In this document: piece by piece, positions 6,728 to 15,364 of the stretch | Numbering within the stretch: position 1 is the stretch's first letter | How the letters are laid out: each line of letters opens with the position of its first letter | Assembly: GCF_002803065.1 (NCBI RefSeq) | Contig: NZ_NNBL01000023.1 | Coordinates: 1 to 33,404 of the forward strand | Direction of reading: 5' to 3' | Source: Streptomyces sp. CB01635 | GTDB lineage: Bacteria > Actinomycetota > Actinomycetes > Streptomycetales > Streptomycetaceae | DNA: 33,404 nt | The notes under the pieces: generated by a model | Told to the model about the DNA's origin: nothing | What the model saw: only the letters and a program-made list of their open reading frames with translations | The model's database searches: none | Position numbers and translations under genes: made by a program

Positions 6728-9133
6728 ATGGCGGGGCTTTCTACCCCTCAAGCGTTTGACCACCCCTCAACCTTCGCAGCCGCGGTCCTGACCGACGGCA
6801 ACCGGCTCATCGTCATGGTGATCGGCATCGTCGCGCTGGCCGCCCTCGTGGTGGCCGCAGTGCTCGTACGCCAGGTGCTGGCGGCAGGCGAGGGCACCGA
6901 CAGCATGAAGAAGATCGCGGCAGCGGTCCAGGAAGGCGCGAATGCCTATCTCGGGCGGCAGCTGCGGACCCTCGCGGTATTCGCCGTCGTGGTGTTCTTC
7001 CTGCTCATGCTGCTGCCCGCGGACGATTGGAATCAGCGAGCCGGGCGTTCGATCTTCTTCTTGATCGGCGCGGTGTTCTCGGCGACCACCGGATACATCG
7101 GAATGTGGCTGGCGGTGCGCAGCAATGTGCGCGTCGCCGCCGCGGCCAGGGAGGCCACCCCGGCGGAAGGCGAGCCGGAAAAGGATCTCACCGCTGTCTC
7201 GCACAAGGCCATGAAGATCGCTTTTCGCACGGGTGGCGTAGTCGGCATGTTCACGGTGGGGCTGGGCCTGCTCGGCGCCTCCTGTGTCGTGCTGGTCTAC
7301 GCGGCCGACGCGCCCAAGGTCCTCGAAGGATTTGGCCTCGGTGCGGCGCTCATCGCGATGTTCATGCGTGTCGGAGGCGGCATCTTCACCAAGGCCGCCG
7401 ACGTCGGCGCCGACCTGGTCGGCAAGGTCGAAAAGGGCATTCCGGAGGATGATCCGCGTAATGCCGCGACCATCGCCGACAACGTGGGCGACAACGTCGG
7501 CGACTGTGCCGGTATGGCCGCCGACCTCTTCGAGTCGTACGCCGTCACGCTGGTCGCCGCGCTGATCCTCGGCAAGGCGGCCTTCGGCGACTCCGGGCTC
7601 GCCTTCCCGCTGATCGTTCCCGCGATCGGCGTAGTGACGGCGATGATCGGCATCTTCGCCGTTGCGCCGCGCCGGTCCGACCGCAGCGGCATGAGTGCCA
7701 TCAACCGCGGGTTCTTCATCTCCGCGGTCATCTCGCTCGCCCTTGTGGCCCTGGCCGTCTACACCTACCTGCCGGGGACGTATGCCGAGCTCAACGGCAT
7801 CACCGACGCGGCGATCAAGGTGAAGGACGGCGATCCGCGGATCCTGGCCCTCGTCGCCGTGGCCATCGGCATCGTGCTCGCTGCGCTGATCCAGCAGCTC
7901 ACGGGCTACTTCACCGAGACCAGCCGGCGTCCGGTCCGCGACATCGGCAAGTCGTCGCTCACCGGACCTGCGACCGTCGTGCTCGCCGGAATCTCCATCG
8001 GCCTCGAATCGGCCGTCTACACCGCCCTGTTGATCGGTCTCGGTGTGTACGGGGCGTTCCTGCTCGGCGGCACGTCGATCATGCTGGCGCTGTTCGCCGT
8101 CGCCCTCGCGGGCACGGGTCTGCTGACCACGGTCGGCGTCATCGTCGCCATGGACACCTTCGGTCCCGTTTCCGACAACGCGCAGGGCATCGCCGAGATG
8201 TCCGGCGACGTGACGGGATCGGGTGCGCAGGTCCTCACCGACCTGGACGCCGTGGGCAACACGACCAAGGCCATCACCAAGGGAATCGCCATCGCCACGG
8301 CTGTACTGGCGGCCTCGGCGCTCTTCGGGTCCTACCGTGACGCGATCGTCTCCGCCGCCCAGGACGTCGGCGAGAAGGTCGGCGACGGCGGCCCGATGAA
8401 CCTCGTGATGGACATCTCGCAGCCCAACAACCTGGTGGGCCTGATCGCCGGCGCGGCGGTCGTGTTCCTCTTCTCCGGGCTCGCGATCAACGCGGTGTCG
8501 CGGTCCGCAGGTGCCGTGGTCTACGAGGTGCGACGGCAGTTCCGCGAACACCCCGGGATCATGGACTACACGGAGACGCCGGAGTACGGGCGCGTCGTCG
8601 ACATCTGCACGAAGGACGCGCTGCGGGAGTTGGCCACGCCGGGTCTGCTCGCCGTTCTCGCGCCCATCGCGATCGGCTTCACGCTCGGTGTCGGTGCCCT
8701 CGGTTCGTTCCTCGCCGGCGCGATCGGCACCGGGACGCTGATGGCGGTCTTCCTCGCCAACTCCGGTGGCGCGTGGGACAACGCGAAGAAACTCGTCGAG
8801 GACGGGCACCACGGCGGCAAGGGCAGTGAGGCCCACGCCGCGACCGTCATCGGCGACACGGTCGGCGACCCGTTCAAGGACACGGCCGGGCCCGCGATCA
8901 ACCCGCTGCTGAAGGTGATGAACCTGGTGGCGCTCCTCATCGCGCCCGCGGTCGTCAAGTTCAGCTACGGGGCGGACGCGAGCCTGGGCGTACGGATCGT
9001 CGTCGCCGTGCTGGCAATCGGCGTGATCGTCGGTTCCGTTTACGTCTCCAAGAGGCGCGGCATCACGGTCGGCGACGACGACAACTCCGACCACGTACCG
9101 AAGCAGCCGGCGGACCCGGCGGTGGTTTCCTGA
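6728..9133 (+). CDS. hppA: Membrane-bound proton-translocating pyrophosphatase, K+-independent type
   Basis: This 801-residue integral membrane protein couples PPi hydrolysis to H+ export. Around residues 240-270 it has the substrate and Mg-binding segments 'EDDPRNAATIADNVGDNVGDCAGM' and 'ADLFESYAVT', and near the C-terminus 'IGDTVGDPFKDTAGPAINPLLK', both hallmarks of the family. About 16 hydrophobic helices are visible, as expected. The segment 'GNTTKAITKG' carries Lys514 and Thr517 where K+-dependent enzymes have Ala and Gly, which marks it as K+-independent. The ATG at 6728 follows AAGGAGGA with three bases between. It stands alone between two strong terminators. Its likely role is to recover energy from biosynthetic PPi, a large flux in Streptomyces. 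Confidence 0.96.
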   Translation: MAGLSTPQAFDHPSTFAAAVLTDGNRLIVMVIGIVALAALVVAAVLVRQVLAAGEGTDSMKKIAAAVQEGANAYLGRQLRTLAVFAVVVFFLLMLLPADDWNQRAGRSIFFLIGAVFSATTGYIGMWLAVRSNVRVAAAAREATPAEGEPEKDLTAVSHKAMKIAFRTGGVVGMFTVGLGLLGASCVVLVYAADAPKVLEGFGLGAALIAMFMRVGGGIFTKAADVGADLVGKVEKGIPEDDPRNAATIADNVGDNVGDCAGMAADLFESYAVTLVAALILGKAAFGDSGLAFPLIVPAIGVVTAMIGIFAVAPRRSDRSGMSAINRGFFISAVISLALVALAVYTYLPGTYAELNGITDAAIKVKDGDPRILALVAVAIGIVLAALIQQLTGYFTETSRRPVRDIGKSSLTGPATVVLAGISIGLESAVYTALLIGLGVYGAFLLGGTSIMLALFAVALAGTGLLTTVGVIVAMDTFGPVSDNAQGIAEMSGDVTGSGAQVLTDLDAVGNTTKAITKGIAIATAVLAASALFGSYRDAIVSAAQDVGEKVGDGGPMNLVMDISQPNNLVGLIAGAAVVFLFSGLAINAVSRSAGAVVYEVRRQFREHPGIMDYTETPEYGRVVDICTKDALRELATPGLLAVLAPIAIGFTLGVGALGSFLAGAIGTGTLMAVFLANSGGAWDNAKKLVEDGHHGGKGSEAHAATVIGDTVGDPFKDTAGPAINPLLKVMNLVALLIAPAVVKFSYGADASLGVRIVVAVLAIGVIVGSVYVSKRRGITVGDDDNSDHVPKQPADPAVVS

Positions 9134-9171
9134 CCCTGGGTTTCACCTGGTCAGGTACGGCCGCAAGCTCA

Positions 9172-9217
9172 ACGGGCGGGCGGACAGCGCGTATTGACGC
9201 GCTGTCCGCCCGCCCGT
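9172..9217 (+). terminator. hppA terminator, 20-bp perfect stem
   Basis: ACGGGCGGGCGGACAGCGCG at 9172-9191 is fully complementary to 9198-9217 around a six-base loop, 38 bases after the hppA stop. There is no T-run, as is common for Streptomyces terminators. Confidence 0.8.
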
Positions 9218-9369
9218 GTCAGGTGACGGCCCTTCAGTGAGGCTTATCTCTCTTGGTGCAAATGGCTGCAAAAAGCCGGTAAAGCATCCATAGCGGACGT
9301 CCGACATGCGATTGTCGCCCACTTGGCGTGTATGTTCCGGGGCCGAGAGCCATGGAAGGGACCAATCCG

Positions 9370-9942
9370 GTGAACAAGAAGCTTGCAGCCGCACTGTCCA
9401 GCGGTGCGGTACTGGTGCTTGCGCTGTCGGGATGCAGCAGCGACGACGGCAACGAGAAGCTGGACTCCTGGGCCAAGACGGTCTGTGATGCGGTCCAGCC
9501 GCAGGCCAAGAAGATCGAGAACGCCAACGCCGCGATCCAGAAGGAGACGTCGGACAACAGCAAGCCCGCGGACGTCCAGAGCACCGACTCGCAGGCCTTC
9601 CAGGACATGTCCGACGCCTACAAGGCGATCGGTTCGGCCGTGGACAACGCGGGCGCCCCGCCGGTCGACGGCGGCGACAAGAAGCAGAAGGACGCGGTCA
9701 AGGAGCTCAACGGGATCTCGGCCTCGTACGCGGATCTGAAAAAGCAGGTCGACAAGCTCGACACCAAGGACCAGGCGAAGTTCGCCGACGGCCTCAAGGG
9801 CATCGCGGGCGAGCTCGACAAGCTGAGCCAGAGCGGGAGCGACGCGCTCAAGAAGCTGGAGGAGGGTGACGTCGGCAAGGCGATGGCGAAGCAGGACAGC
9901 TGCAAGAGCGCATCCGCTTCCCCGGCTCCCTCCAAGAGCTGA
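9370..9942 (+). CDS. Small secreted lipoprotein of unknown function
   Basis: This 190-residue product begins with a clear lipoprotein signal: basic N-terminus (Met-Asn-Lys-Lys), hydrophobic core, then the lipobox Leu-Ser-Gly-Cys with Cys22 as the acylation site. The GTG at 9370 is preferred because GGAAGGGA lies at 9354-9361, eight bases away, and because it puts the signal peptide at the N-terminus; the frame is open upstream to 9328. The mature part is Lys/Asp/Ala-rich and mostly helical (for example 'SASYADLKKQVDKLDTK'), with one Cys near 'KTVCDAVQPQ' and one in 'KQDSCKSAS' that could pair. The C-terminus is Ser/Pro-rich. It corresponds by position to an uncharacterised Streptomyces lipoprotein; no enzymatic motif is seen. 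Confidence 0.88.
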   Translation: MNKKLAAALSSGAVLVLALSGCSSDDGNEKLDSWAKTVCDAVQPQAKKIENANAAIQKETSDNSKPADVQSTDSQAFQDMSDAYKAIGSAVDNAGAPPVDGGDKKQKDAVKELNGISASYADLKKQVDKLDTKDQAKFADGLKGIAGELDKLSQSGSDALKKLEEGDVGKAMAKQDSCKSASASPAPSKS

Positions 9943-10077
9943 CGCAGGTGAGCTGATTCCGGATGTCGGCCCGGGTGGGCCGGCATCGGGAGCCGGCTCC
10001 GGGTGAACCCGCTCCGGAAGCCTGTTCCACGCGAGCCTGTTCCACGCGGGCTGCCTCCGTGCGCTGACGTTTTCCCT

Positions 10078-10117
10078 CGTGTCCCCGGTGCCGTCTTCAC
10101 GCGGTGCCGGGGACACG
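10078..10117 (+). terminator. Hairpin after the lipoprotein gene
   Basis: CGTGTCCCCGG at 10078-10088 is complementary to 10107-10117 (11 bp, 18-base loop). It lies 136 bases after the lipoprotein stop and 45 bases before the next start, so it probably ends the lipoprotein transcript. Confidence 0.55.
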
Positions 10118-10149
10118 TCGTATGTGGGTGGCCATCCGGGGTCCGGGGT

Positions 10150-10164
10150 GACAATGGGGGCGTG
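10150..10164 (+). promoter_or_regulatory. Candidate leaderless promoter of the methyltransferase gene
   Basis: A -10-like GACAAT (10150-10155) is followed by six bases and then the GTG start codon at 10162. There is no -35 match at 17-18 bases and no Shine-Dalgarno sequence between hexamer and start. Transcription would begin at or next to the start codon. Confidence 0.45.
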
Positions 10165-11685
10165 AGTAGCTCCAGTCTGTCCAAGTTGCCGTCCACTGAC
10201 CGTGACGATGTCGCCGCCCGGCTGCGTGAGTCCCTGCTGGGGGCCGAGTTCACCGCCGACGGCCTGCTCGAGCTGCTCGGGGCGCCGGCCTACGCGGCGC
10301 TCGCGCGGAGCGAGACCGTCCCCGCCCTGCGGGCGACCCGCGGGGACAGCCCGCTGGAGACGCTCGTACGGCTGTTCCTGTTGCAGCAGCCCGCGGAGTA
10401 CGCGCGCGTGGCGGCCGTTCTGCCCGTCGAGGAGTGCCTGGAGAGCGGGTGGCTGACGCGCGCCGGCGATGACGAGGTCGCCGCGGCCGTCGACGTACGG
10501 CCGTACGGGGGGCCCGACGGCGAGGACTGGTTCATCGTGTCCGACCTCGGGTGCGCCGTCGGCGGCGCCGGAGGCATCGGCAGCCGCGCCGAGGGCGTCG
10601 TCCTGGGCGTCGGCGGCGCGTCCACGACGCTGTCCGGAATCACCGTGCGTACGCCCGTGGAGAGCGCCCTCGACCTCGGTACGGGCTCCGGGATCCAGGC
10701 CCTGCACGCCACCCGGCACGCCACGCGTGTCGTCGCCACCGACCTCAACCCGCGCGCCCTCCACATGACGGCGCTGACCCTCGCCCTCTCCGGCGCGGGC
10801 CCCGTGGACCTGCATGAAGGCTCGTTGTTCGAGCCCGTGGGCGACGAGACGTACGACCTGATCGTGTCGAATCCGCCCTTCGTCATCTCGCCGGGTGCGC
10901 GGCTGACGTATCGGGACGGCGGGATGGCCGGGGACGATCTGTGCCGCACGCTCGTTCAGGAGGCGGGGGCACGACTGAACGAGGGCGGGTACGCGCAGTT
11001 TCTCGCCAACTGGCAGCACATCGACGGGGAGGAGTGGACCGACCGGCTCCGGTCCTGGGTGCCGCGTGGGTGCGACGCATGGGTCGTGCAGCGCGAGGTG
11101 CAGGACATCACGCAGTACGCCGAGTTGTGGCTGCGGGACGCCGGGGATCACCGCACGGATCCGGCGGAGTACGCGGCGCTCTACGACGCGTGGCTCGACG
11201 AGTTCGAGGCACGCAAGGTGCGTGGCGTCGGATTCGGCTGGATCACGCTGCGCAAGGCGCCGGAGGACGTCGAGCCGTCCGTCACGGTGGAGGAGTGGCC
11301 GCACTCCGTCGAACAACCCCTCGGGGACACGGTGCGGGCGCACTTCGAGCGCCTCGACTATCTGCGCACGCACGACGACGCCGCCCTGCTCGGCGCCCAC
11401 TTCAAGCTCGCGGGCGAGGTCGTGCAGGAGCAGGTCGGGCTGCCGGGGGCCGAGGACCCGGAGCATGTGGTGCTGCGCCAGCACCGCGGGATGCGCCGGG
11501 CCACGAAGGTGGACACGATCGGCGCCGGGTTCGCGGGCGTCTGCGACGGCACGCTCAGCGCCGGCCGGATCCTCGACGCCATCGCGCAACTGGTCGGGGA
11601 GGACCCGGTCTTGCTGCGGGACCGCACGCCCGCGCAGATCAGGATGCTCGTCGAGCAGGGGTTCCTGGAGCCGGCTCAGGTCTGA
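10162..11685 (+). CDS. Class I SAM-dependent methyltransferase (NPPF type)
   Basis: This protein has 507 residues from the GTG at 10162. An N-terminal domain of about 160 residues, with no motif I recognise beyond its family context, precedes a Rossmann methyltransferase domain: motif I 'LDLGTGSGIQAL' (about 172-183), acidic 'ATDLNPRAL' loop (about 193-201) and catalytic 'SNPPF' (about 235-239). Asn-Pro-Pro-Phe is typical of enzymes that methylate amide or exocyclic nitrogens (PrmC, RsmC, TrmN-like). The remaining C-terminal part, about 220 residues, looks specific to actinobacteria. Substrate unknown; rRNA, tRNA or a protein glutamine are candidates. The frame is open upstream to 10003, but that would read through the hairpin at 10078-10117. 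Confidence 0.85.
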   Translation: MSSSSLSKLPSTDRDDVAARLRESLLGAEFTADGLLELLGAPAYAALARSETVPALRATRGDSPLETLVRLFLLQQPAEYARVAAVLPVEECLESGWLTRAGDDEVAAAVDVRPYGGPDGEDWFIVSDLGCAVGGAGGIGSRAEGVVLGVGGASTTLSGITVRTPVESALDLGTGSGIQALHATRHATRVVATDLNPRALHMTALTLALSGAGPVDLHEGSLFEPVGDETYDLIVSNPPFVISPGARLTYRDGGMAGDDLCRTLVQEAGARLNEGGYAQFLANWQHIDGEEWTDRLRSWVPRGCDAWVVQREVQDITQYAELWLRDAGDHRTDPAEYAALYDAWLDEFEARKVRGVGFGWITLRKAPEDVEPSVTVEEWPHSVEQPLGDTVRAHFERLDYLRTHDDAALLGAHFKLAGEVVQEQVGLPGAEDPEHVVLRQHRGMRRATKVDTIGAGFAGVCDGTLSAGRILDAIAQLVGEDPVLLRDRTPAQIRMLVEQGFLEPAQV

Positions 11686-11715
11686 CCGCGGGGCTGAGGC
11701 GATTCCGCTTTTCTT

Positions 11716-11783
11716 CCCGAAGATCTCGGGAGGTCTCTCGGAAGATCTCTGGTCAGGACTCTGAAGATCTTCCGAGAGGCCTC
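11716..11783 (+). terminator. AGATCT-rich alternative hairpins after the methyltransferase gene
   Basis: GAGGTCTCTCGGAAGATCT (11730-11748) pairs with 11765-11783 over 19 positions with one wobble and a 16-base loop, followed by AAAAG. Just before it CCCGA (11716-11720) pairs with TCGGG (11726-11730). AGATCT occurs four times in about 75 bases (11721, 11743, 11765, 11787). A terminator is the simplest reading. Confidence 0.7.
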
Positions 11784-11918
11784 AAAAGATCTCCGGTGGT
11801 GCCCCGCGACATCGTTGCCAAAGGCATGCGTGGCGGTCGTTCACCCGGGGTTCGTCCTGACGTCTCCCACGCGTGTCAGCCTCACCGGCCTGGGGACCCA
11901 GCACCGGGAGGAAAAGCC

Positions 11919-12116
11919 ATGGAGAGCGGACCAGCGATCTTCGCCGGGACCGTGTTCACGCTGTTCGGGGCAGGACTGCTGCTGTGGACCGGGGTGCGTG
12001 TCATGCACCGCGCACCCGTCGCCGACGGTGTGAACCCCGTCGCATCGGCGACGCTCGCCACCCTGGCCGCAGTGGCCTCCCTGGTACTCGGGGTGTGGTG
12101 CTTCGGCCGGTTCTGA
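11919..12116 (+). CDS. Small two-helix membrane protein, unknown function
   Basis: This 65-residue protein starts at ATG 11919, six bases after GGAGGA (11907-11912), a strong ribosome site. It has two hydrophobic helices: about residues 5-27 ('AIFAGTVFTLFGAGLLLWTGVRV') and about 42-61 ('ATLATLAAVASLVLGVWC'), joined by a short loop with His, Arg and Asn-Pro. I recognise no family. A protein of this kind precedes topA in the S. coelicolor order as I recall it, which supports a real gene, as do the ribosome site and Streptomyces codon use. It is preceded by the strong hairpin at 11730-11783, so it probably has its own promoter. Confidence 0.75.
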   Translation: MESGPAIFAGTVFTLFGAGLLLWTGVRVMHRAPVADGVNPVASATLATLAAVASLVLGVWCFGRF

Positions 12117-12245
12117 GCGGCGGCCCGTAGGGGGGGTCCCGGGTGAGGGCCCGGTGGACGTCCCGGACACCCTGTGGGCACTCCGGGCGGCAGGATCGTC
12201 GGTAGTCGGGTTACCGTTCGAGTGGCCGTTGCGGGCTTTTCCCGT

Positions 12246-12251
12246 TTGACA
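12246..12251 (+). promoter_or_regulatory. Perfect -35 hexamer upstream of topA
   Basis: TTGACA at 12246-12251 is an exact -35. The best downstream TANNNT is TACCGT (12265-12270), only 13 bases away, so the pairing is not ideal. It lies 115 bases before the topA start, in a 249-base gap with no other gene. Confidence 0.35.
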
Positions 12252-12365
12252 CGGGGGCGGGAGGTACCGTCACACTCCGCAGCGACACCGCACGTACCGC
12301 AGTGCCGACCCCCATGTCCCGAGGGCGCGGGGGATCCCCAGTGCCGACCGGAGAGAAGAGCGAAG

Positions 12366-15200
12366 TTGTCCCCGACCAGCGAGACCGCACACGGCGGCCG
12401 CCGACTCGTCATCGTCGAGTCGCCTGCCAAGGCGAAGACGATCAAGGGCTACCTCGGCCCTGGATACGTCGTCGAAGCGAGCGTCGGGCACATCCGCGAC
12501 CTCCCGAGCGGCGCCGCCGAGGTGCCCGAGAAGTACACCGGCGAGGTGCGCCGGCTCGGTGTGGACGTCGAACACGACTTCCAGCCGATCTATGTGGTCA
12601 ACGCTGACAAGAAGGCCCAGGTCAAGAAGCTCAAGGACCTGCTGAAGGACTCCGACGAACTCTTCCTCGCCACCGATGAGGACCGCGAGGGCGAAGCCAT
12701 CGCGTGGCACCTCCTCGAGGTCCTGAAGCCCAAGGTCCCCGTCCACCGCATGGTCTTCCACGAGATCACCAAGGACGCGATCCGCAGCGCCGTCGCCAAC
12801 CCGCGCGAGCTCAACCAGCGCATGGTCGACGCCCAGGAGACCCGCCGCATCCTCGACCGCCTCTACGGCTACGAGGTCTCGCCGGTCCTGTGGAAGAAGG
12901 TCATGCCGAAGCTGTCGGCGGGCCGTGTCCAGTCGGTGGCCACCCGCCTCGTCGTCGAGCGGGAGCGCGAGCGCATCGCCTTCCGCTCCGCCGAGTACTG
13001 GGACCTGACCGGCACCTTCGCGACCGGCCGCTCCGGTGACGCCAGCGACCCGTCGAACCTCGTGGCCCGCCTGAGCGCGGTCGACGGCAAGCGCATCGCG
13101 CAGGGCCGCGACTTCGACTCGGTCGGCCGGCTGAAGTCGGCGAACGTGCTGGCCCTGGACGAGACGAACGCCCGCGCGCTCGCCGCCGCCCTGGAGAACA
13201 CGAACTTCGCCGTACGGTCCGTCGAGTCGAAGCCGTACCGTCGCTCGCCGTACGCCCCGTTCCGCACGACGACGCTCCAGCAGGAGGCGAGCCGCAAGCT
13301 CGGCTTCGGCGCGAAGGCCACGATGCAGGTGGCCCAGAAGCTGTACGAGAACGGCTTCATCACCTATATGCGTACGGACTCCACGACCCTGTCCGACACG
13401 GCGGTCTCGGCCGCCCGTGCGCAGGTCACGCAGCTGTACGGGGCCGACTACCTGCCGGACAAGCCGCGCACGTACGCCGGCAAGGTCAAGAACGCGCAGG
13501 AGGCGCACGAGGCGATCCGTCCGTCGGGTGATCGTTTCCGCACGCCCGCCGAGACCGGCCTGACCGGCGACCAGTTCCGGCTCTACGAGCTGATCTGGAA
13601 GCGGACCGTCGCCTCCCAGATGAAGGACGCGGTCGGTAACTCCGTCACGGTCAAGATCGGCGGCACCTCCGCCGACGGCCGTAACGCCGAGTTCTCCGCC
13701 TCCGGCAAGACGATCACCTTCCACGGCTTCCTCAAGGCCTATGTCGAGGGCGCGGACGACCCGAACGCCGAGCTCGACGACCGTGAGCGCCGGCTGCCGC
13801 AGGTCTCCGAGGGCGACGCGCTGTCCGCCGAGGAGATGACGGTCGACGGTCACGCGACCAAGCCGCCGGCTCGCTACACCGAGGCCAGCCTGGTCAAGGA
13901 GCTCGAAGAGCGCGAGATCGGCCGCCCGTCGACGTACGCGTCGATCATCGGGACCATTCTCGACCGCGGCTATGTGTTCAAGAAGGGGACGGCTCTCGTG
14001 CCCTCCTTCCTGTCCTTCGCCGTGGTCAACCTCCTGGAGAAGCACTTCGGGCGGCTCGTCGACTACGACTTCACCGCCCGGATGGAGGACGACCTCGACC
14101 GCATCGCCCGCGGTGAGGCCCAGGCCGTGCCGTGGCTGCGACGCTTCTACTTCGGCGAGGGCGAGGGCTCCGGAGGCGCCGCCGAAGCGGGCAACGGCGA
14201 CGGCGACCACCTCGGCGGCCTCAAGGAGCTCGTCACCGACCTGGGCGCGATCGACGCCCGCGAGGTGTCGTCCTTCCCCGTCGGCGAAGGCATCATCCTG
14301 CGCGTCGGCCGCTACGGCCCCTACGTCGAGCGCGGCGAACGCGACTCCGAGAACCACCAGCGCGCGGACGTGCCTGAGGATCTCGCTCCGGACGAGCTCA
14401 CCGTCGAGTACGCGGAGGAGCTGCTCGCCAAGCCGAGCGGAGACTTCGAGCTCGGCGCCGACCCCGTCTCCGGGAACCAGATCATCGCGAAGGACGGACG
14501 CTACGGTCCGTACGTCACCGAGGTGCTCCCCGAGGGCACCCCGAAGACCGGCAAGAACGCGGTCAAGCCGCGTACGGCGTCGCTCTTCAAGTCGATGTCC
14601 GTCGACACGGTCACCCTGGACGACGCCCTCAAGCTGATGTCCCTGCCGCGCGTGGTCGGCGCCGACGCCGAGGGCGTCGAGATCACCGCGCAGAACGGGC
14701 GGTACGGGCCGTACCTGAAGAAGGGCACCGACTCGCGCTCCCTGGAGACCGAGGAGCAGCTCTTCGCCATCACGCTGGAAGAGGCCCTCGCGATCTACGC
14801 GCAGCCCAAGCAGCGCGGGCGCGCGGCCGCCAAGCCGCCGCTGAAGGAGCTCGGCGAGGACCCGGTCAGCGGGAAACCCGTCGTCGTCAAGGACGGCCGC
14901 TTCGGCGCGTACGTCACGGACGGCGAGACGAACGCAACGCTCAGGTCGTCCGACTCGGTCGAGGAGATCACGCCCGAGCGCGGCTACGAACTGCTCGCCG
15001 AGAAGCGGGCGAAGGGCCCCGCCAAGAAGACGGCCAAGAAGGCCGCGAAGAAGGCTCCGGCGAAGAAGGCGCCCGCCAAGAAGACGGCTGCCAAGAAGAC
15101 CGCCGCTTCGAAGACGACGGCTGCCAAGAAGACGACCGCAGCGAAGAAGACGACGGCCAAGAAGGCGACGGCTTCGAAGTCGACCTCTACGGAGGAGTAG
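12366..15200 (+). CDS. topA: DNA topoisomerase I (type IA) with lysine-repeat tail
   Basis: This 944-residue enzyme relaxes negative supercoils by breaking one strand. The N-terminal Toprim domain shows 'VIVESPAKAKTI' and the acidic 'LATDEDREGEAIAWH' motif. The catalytic tyrosine is Tyr334 in 'FITYMRTDS'. The later 'GRPSTYASI' segment is also conserved. The C-terminal third carries repeated 'DGRYGPYV'-type topoisomerase C-repeats (about 650-880) and no zinc-finger cysteines, followed by about 60 residues of Ala/Lys/Thr repeats (KKTAAKK type), a basic DNA-binding tail known in actinobacterial TopA. The TTG at 12366 follows GGAGAGAAGAG and gives the start SPTSETA; the frame stays open further upstream to 12174. 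Confidence 0.96.
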   Translation: MSPTSETAHGGRRLVIVESPAKAKTIKGYLGPGYVVEASVGHIRDLPSGAAEVPEKYTGEVRRLGVDVEHDFQPIYVVNADKKAQVKKLKDLLKDSDELFLATDEDREGEAIAWHLLEVLKPKVPVHRMVFHEITKDAIRSAVANPRELNQRMVDAQETRRILDRLYGYEVSPVLWKKVMPKLSAGRVQSVATRLVVERERERIAFRSAEYWDLTGTFATGRSGDASDPSNLVARLSAVDGKRIAQGRDFDSVGRLKSANVLALDETNARALAAALENTNFAVRSVESKPYRRSPYAPFRTTTLQQEASRKLGFGAKATMQVAQKLYENGFITYMRTDSTTLSDTAVSAARAQVTQLYGADYLPDKPRTYAGKVKNAQEAHEAIRPSGDRFRTPAETGLTGDQFRLYELIWKRTVASQMKDAVGNSVTVKIGGTSADGRNAEFSASGKTITFHGFLKAYVEGADDPNAELDDRERRLPQVSEGDALSAEEMTVDGHATKPPARYTEASLVKELEEREIGRPSTYASIIGTILDRGYVFKKGTALVPSFLSFAVVNLLEKHFGRLVDYDFTARMEDDLDRIARGEAQAVPWLRRFYFGEGEGSGGAAEAGNGDGDHLGGLKELVTDLGAIDAREVSSFPVGEGIILRVGRYGPYVERGERDSENHQRADVPEDLAPDELTVEYAEELLAKPSGDFELGADPVSGNQIIAKDGRYGPYVTEVLPEGTPKTGKNAVKPRTASLFKSMSVDTVTLDDALKLMSLPRVVGADAEGVEITAQNGRYGPYLKKGTDSRSLETEEQLFAITLEEALAIYAQPKQRGRAAAKPPLKELGEDPVSGKPVVVKDGRFGAYVTDGETNATLRSSDSVEEITPERGYELLAEKRAKGPAKKTAKKAAKKAPAKKAPAKKTAAKKTAASKTTAAKKTTAAKKTTAKKATASKSTSTEE

Positions 15201-15244
15201 TCATCCTCCGGTGGTCCTCTACTGAGGTCCTTCTACGGAGGAGT
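15186..15244. repeat. 13-bp direct repeat spanning the topA stop codon
   Basis: TCTACGGAGGAGT occurs at 15186-15198 (the last topA codons up to the first base of the stop) and again at 15232-15244, 46 bases apart. The stretch between contains TCCTCCGG, which can pair with the GGAGGA of either copy. It contains a ribosome-site-like sequence, but no gene starts there. Confidence 0.6.
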
Positions 15245-15278
15245 GGGCACACGGCAGTGTGCACGCGCGCGAATGTCG

Positions 15279-15312
15279 TACGGCCGCCGGGGCGAGTGCC
15301 CCGGCGGCCGTA
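15279..15312 (+). terminator. topA terminator, 15-bp perfect stem
   Basis: TACGGCCGCCGGGGC at 15279-15293 is exactly complementary to 15298-15312 with a four-base GAGT loop, 79 bases after the topA stop. Confidence 0.8.
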
Positions 15313-15349
15313 TGTTCGGGTGGACCCTCGGGGAGTCAGTGGGTCCGGA

Positions 15350-15364
15350 TAGGCTGGACGAATG
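15350..15364 (+). promoter_or_regulatory. Candidate leaderless promoter of the MFS/tmk fusion gene
   Basis: TAGGCT at 15350-15355 is a good Streptomyces -10, and six bases later comes the ATG at 15362, so the predicted transcript start coincides with the start codon. No Shine-Dalgarno sequence is present and no clear -35 is seen. Confidence 0.5.

Noticed and set aside
6767..9094. Minus-strand open frame opposite hppA (775 codons), rich in Asp, Arg, Gly, His
   Set aside because: Antisense shadow of hppA, whose motifs are unmistakable on the plus strand.
9244..11589. Long minus-strand open frame (781 codons) opposite the lipoprotein and methyltransferase genes
   Set aside because: It is the antisense shadow of two well-supported plus-strand genes, with Arg/Pro/Gly/Val composition and no recognisable domain; high G+C removes stop codons.
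10941..11918. N-terminal part of a 391-codon frame that ends with the small membrane protein
   Set aside because: The part before 11919 is a shadow of the methyltransferase frame; only the last 65 codons have a ribosome site and a sensible product.
15186..15244. Extra small gene after topA driven by the second GGAGGA
   Set aside because: No plausible start codon and coding frame follow the ribosome-like sequence before the terminator at 15279.
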